Shown here: positions 34,654 to 38,251 of the stretch, piece by piece
How positions within the stretch are numbered: the first letter of the stretch is position 1
Layout: each line of letters opens with the position of its first letter
Assembly: GCA_032988165.1 (NCBI GenBank)
Contig: JANTQF010000336.1
Location: forward strand, 1-38,251
DNA: 38,251 nucleotides
Direction: 5' to 3'
From: Emmonsiellopsis sp. PD_33
Taxonomy: Eukaryota > Ascomycota > Eurotiomycetes > Onygenales > Ajellomycetaceae
Position numbers and translations under genes: made by a program
Notes under the pieces: generated by a model
Database searches by the model: none
What the model saw: the letters and a program-made list of their open reading frames with translations, nothing else
What the model was told of the DNA's origin: nothing

Positions 34654-37600
34654 ATGAACCGCCTACGGCCAGAAGATTTCACCGTGGGCTGGATTTCAGC
34701 TCTGCCCATCGAGCTCACCGCCGCTCGGGAAATGCTAGACGAGGAATATGACAGCCTCAGCACCAGCTATACCCTGGGGCGCATTGGCAACCACTCCATC
34801 GTGATGGCATGCTTGCCGGCGGGCCAAATCGGCATCGTCTCAGGCGCCCACACTACAGCCGACCTAAAGGCCAAATTCCCCGCTCTACAGTTCTGCCTCC
34901 TAGTTGGCATCGGCGGAGGTGTTCCTAGCATGGACCGCGACATCCGCCTGGGCGACGTGGTTGTCAGTCAGCCCCAAGGCGTCTATGGCGGAGTCGTACA
35001 GTATGACTTGGGGAAGACCGGCAGCAATGGCATGCAGACCCGGACGGGGTTCCTCAATGCCCCTCCGGCGCCCCTGTTAAGAGCTGTGTCTAAGCTTCAG
35101 TCCAACCATGCCCGCGGCCAAAGCAGCATTCCAACCTACCTATCCCGCCTGAAGAACACCCCGTTTGATCGGCGCAGGGCTGGTCCAGATCAGTTGTTCC
35201 AGAGCTCATTTCAACATTCCGGCTGGCCAACGTGTGACCATTGTTGCAAAAATATGACCATTTCCCGGAATCCGCATAAGAGACTAGGCGTTATCCACTA
35301 CGGCACAATCGCCTCTGGGAACCAAGTTATCAAAGATGGAGTCACCAGAGATAGATTGAGCTTAGCACTTGGGGGTATCCTCTGCTTTGAAATGGAAGCC
35401 GCCGGTTTGATGAATGAGTTCCCTTGTCTGGTCATTCGCGGCATCTCCGATTACGCAGACTCTCATAAAAATTCAAGCTGGCAGCCCTATGCTGCTGCGG
35501 CGGCAGCTGCTTGTGGCAAAGAGATCCTCTCAATTCTCCCCGCGACCACTCAATGGAAGCAGCGTGAGACAATCCTCAATTGGATTGCGCCGCCTCGACA
35601 CGAGCAGAAGCACTCCTCCGCCTCTCGCATCCGTGTAGAGGGTACCGGTCAGTGGTTGTTAGAGCACCCGAATTACACGTCCTGGCGGGACGATCTGGCG
35701 ACCCCTAATGTGCTCTGGTGTGATGGCATGCAGGGGTCTGGTAAGACGGTTCTAATGTGAGTAGCGCCGCCCTGATATCTTACTTCGGCTGACTGCTAGT
35801 AGGTCCACCGTCATCGATGAGCTGCGGCATCGTCTCTCGGGCTCGGAGGTTCCTATTGCCTTCTTTCATTTTGACTACCAAGATCAGCAAACAATTCAAG
35901 ACCTATTTACCAGTCTTCTAAGGCAGATGGTCGACTCCCTACCGGATATCCCAACGAGTGTGGTAGATGCACATAGGAAGCTTGGAGGCTCCAGATGCTC
36001 GCTTCCAGAACCCGTCCTTTCAAAAATGTTGCTGGATATCATGCAGTCCAAGCGGGTATACGTGTTAATTGACGCGGTAGATGAATGTGGTGATACTAGT
36101 CGACGCAGAGATCTTCTCCAGTTTTTGCATCAAGCAACTCACCGTCCAAGCGTTCGACTGTTCCTTACTAGTCGGCCGCACCTCTATGACATCCGCGACA
36201 CATTCCCGAAGAGCCATCGCATCGCAATACAGGCATCCGAGGCAGACCTCCGGGCATATGTATCTCGGGAGATTAGCCAGGTTGGCAACGACATTGTTGA
36301 CAAGGCACTTGCAGAGAGGATTATGAATACAATTGTTCATCAGGCTGATGGGATGTGAGAGCTTCTCAACTCCTCATTTTTCTTTGCTCTTATTTTTTTT
36401 ATGCAATGTTGACGATATAGGTTCCTTCTATCAGTTCTACACACAAGAACGGTGCTGAAAGAGCCGACTCCGGGTGACATGGAGGATTCCCTTGGGTCCC
36501 TATCCAGTGACCTGTCTGATGCATTTCAAGCAACCATATCCCGCATCCAACGAATGGCCGAGGGCCGCCGGAGACTAGGCATAACAACCCTGATGTTGAT
36601 TTCCCACGCCAGACGTACTATAACCGTGTCCGAACTGCTGGATTTCCTATCTATACAGCGTGGCCAGACGGCGGTGCGCCCCCGACATCGACCATTGTTG
36701 CGAGTCGTCTTGGATTGCTGCCAGGGACTGGTAAAAACTGGCTCAAGAGCCAAGCGGGTTCGACTAGCCCACTCGGCCGTCAAGGAATACCTGGTCCAGA
36801 ACGGAGGGCAGCTCTTCGGGGATGGCGAAGCGAACATTTCCACACTATGCCTGACAACACTTCTTCTGGACCCATTCCAACAGGGCCCACGTCCAGACGA
36901 GGAGGCCATCTCCAAACTCCTCGCATCTTGCCCGTCCGCTGCATACGCAGCCCGATACTGGGGGGACCATGTGCGATGCAGCGAGGCTGACCCGGAAGTG
37001 TGGGATTTAACAGTGGAATTCCTCCGCGACCGTAATGCGAGCACGTGCGCCACACAGCTCTTGCAGTATGGCAAGAAGTACGTTCAGAGCTACTGGACGG
37101 TCGAGGAATGCTACAGCACAAACTCTCTGCACATCGCAAGTCACTTCGGCCTAGAAAAAGTGACGCATATGCTTCTCGCCCAGAACATTTTCCCGGTGGA
37201 CGCAAAGACAACAATAGACACGACTGCAATCACCAAGGCCGCATCACGGGGACACGTGTCGGTGTTGCGAATGCTACTCTCCAAGGGCGCCGACCCATGG
37301 CAAAGGAACCGGTACGGCGACGCGCTACATTGCGCCGCGGAGGCTGGCCATGTAAGCACAATCCAGGAGCTCGTACTATACGGCATGGACCCCAATGCAT
37401 ACGAACATCACGCACGCTTGCCTATCGAATGCACGCTGGATCTGGACCGTGTCGAGGCGTTTGAGGCACTAGTCGACCTTGGCGCGGATGTTAATATTCG
37501 CAGCGGAGACAATCTGCCCTTTTTAGTCAAGGCGGCGAGGGATAGATGCATCCGGATTGTTGACAGTATTCTACGCCGGAGACTGATGAACGTCAACTGC

Positions 37601-37837
37601 GCTTCCGATGAGGGCATCACTGCGGCTCATGCTGCCGCTATAAATGACGATGCGTTGATTTTAGACCGGTTGGTTGCAGCCGGGGCGAATCTTGAGGCGG
37701 TGGATGTCAAGGGGGCACGACCGCTTGATTACCTACCTAGTTCTAGTATCGGGGGGACACGACCGCTTAATTACCAGCCTAGTTCTTATGCCAGTGGCAC
37801 ACCGTATATAGACATACCTATTGTATCCAAACACTAA
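34654..37837 (+). CDS. NLR-like receptor: PNP_UDP phosphorylase - NACHT - ankyrin repeats
   Basis: Three exons, 34654-35756, 35803-36354 and 36421-37837, give 1023 residues. The N-terminal nucleoside phosphorylase-like domain (about 9-295) has the phosphate-loop-like LLVGIGGGVPS, HYGTIASGNQ and the nucleoside-binding FEMEAAGLM (245-253) followed by RGISDYADS, so active-site residues look preserved. The NACHT NTPase follows, with P-loop GMQGSGKT (358-365), Walker B VLIDAVDE (455-462) and SRPH sensor (491-494). After a helical linker with RLAHSAVKEYL (about 666-677), ankyrin repeats occupy about 784-987. This domain order is known for fungal NLR-like proteins implicated in non-self recognition. 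The very C-terminus carries a 14-residue tandem duplication. Introns of 46 and 66 nt both interrupt an ATG Met codon after AT. The gene looks intact. Confidence 0.92.
37710..37793 (+). repeat. 42-bp tandem duplication in the NLR-like gene 3' end
   Basis: Two adjacent 42-bp copies, differing at several positions, encode GARPLDYLPSSSIG and GTRPLNYQPSSYAS. A partial third start (GT-P) follows. The period is an exact multiple of three, so the frame is kept. It lies after the last recognisable ankyrin repeat. Confidence 0.8.
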
Positions 37838-38131
37838 ACGCATCCTGACTACATTTCTATCATAGAGACGGGCAAATGGTATCAGACTGGGCTGTGGTAT
37901 ATCTATGGAGCGAGCTTCAACAAATAGTCAGGCAACAGATGCCAAACCAACTGAGAGACAGAGACAATGGAAGATTCAGTTCCAGTATCATTAAATTAGA
38001 AATAAAGGCCAAGCAGGAGAAAAGCAGAAGAAGCATAAGCCAACCATGCAAACCCCCAAGCATCCGGCCACCCAGATCCTGCCAGCACGAGCCTACACAT
38101 CCATAAAAGGCAGATCTAACCATCAACAAGC
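37838..38131. other. spacer between NLR-like gene and 5S rRNA gene
   Basis: 294 bp with no coding frame of interest. It probably holds the NLR 3' UTR on the left and the 5S rRNA upstream element on the right. Confidence 0.5.
38103..38108 (+). promoter_or_regulatory. TATA-like element upstream of 5S rRNA
   Basis: ATAAAA lies 29 to 24 bases before the 5S rRNA start, the position where filamentous fungal 5S genes commonly carry a TATA-like element needed for Pol III transcription. Confidence 0.5.
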
Positions 38132-38251
38132 ACATACGACCATAGGGAGTGGAAAACAGGGCTTCCCGTCCGCTCAGCCGTACTTAAGCCACTCGCCGGC
38201 CGGCTAGTAGTTGGGTGGGTGACCACCAGCGAATCCCGGCTGTCGTATGTT
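38132..38251 (+). rRNA. 5S ribosomal RNA
   Basis: A 120-nt sequence recognisable as 5S rRNA, ending exactly at the window edge. The two ends form the terminal stem (ACATACGAC with GTCGTATGT). The conserved internal parts GTCCGCTCAGCCGTACTTAAGCC and TAGTAGTTGGGTGGGTGACCACC are present by position. GAGTGG (38147-38152) pairs with CCACTC (38189-38194) in helix II. A lone 5S gene between protein genes is the usual arrangement in filamentous ascomycetes, where 5S genes are dispersed and transcribed by Pol III from internal elements. The Pol III terminator lies beyond the window. Confidence 0.95.

Noticed and set aside
1..38251. CRISPR array or prokaryotic operon features
   Set aside because: The window is fungal; the short tandem repeats have no spacers and are microsatellites.

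Overview
The window looks like nuclear DNA of a filamentous ascomycete, most likely a Eurotiomycete of the Aspergillus/Penicillium type. The genes carry short introns (46-143 nt) with GTATGT/GTGAGT-like donors, CTAAC-like branch sites and YAG acceptors. Leaders are pyrimidine-rich, and a single dispersed 5S rRNA gene lies at the right edge. The protein families are a Nug1 GTPase, a Gpp/Dog-type phosphatase, a fungal homeobox regulator, Rsc7, F-box proteins, a fungal P450 and a PNP-NACHT-ankyrin NLR-like receptor. The species call is inference; no database could be searched.

Left half (1-17.5 kb): conserved housekeeping and regulatory genes. From the left there is a MITE-like inverted repeat (670-822), nug1 (minus, 1203-3007), and a head-to-head partner encoding a HAD phosphatase (plus, 3409-4404). 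A gene-free stretch of about 6.8 kb then precedes a homeobox transcription factor (plus, 11206-13487). Next come a low-complexity spacer and rsc7, a chromatin-remodelling subunit (minus, 15391-17480). A second gene-free stretch of about 7.7 kb follows rsc7. It starts GC-rich and becomes a patchwork of microsatellites.

Right half (25-38 kb): accessory in character. An F-box protein (minus, 25175-26984) is followed by a second F-box gene with an intact N-terminal half and a frame-broken C-terminal half (28141-29444). Then come a complete cytochrome P450 with four exons (plus, 30969-32770) and a third F-box protein (minus, 33101-34471). The third F-box gene starts only 182 bp from a divergently transcribed NLR-like receptor (plus, 34654-37837). 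The window ends with a 120-nt 5S rRNA gene (38132-38251).

How the genes may work together: nug1 and rsc7 act in ribosome assembly and chromatin remodelling, and the HAD phosphatase in polyol or sugar-phosphate metabolism. The homeobox factor is probably a developmental regulator, which would fit its very long upstream region. On the right, the mix of F-box substrate receptors, a decaying F-box copy and an NLR-like protein with a nucleoside-phosphorylase effector domain resembles a fast-evolving recognition or quality-control neighbourhood. The F-box/NLR head-to-head pair is the most interesting lead. No CRISPR array, complete transposon or secondary-metabolite backbone gene was seen.
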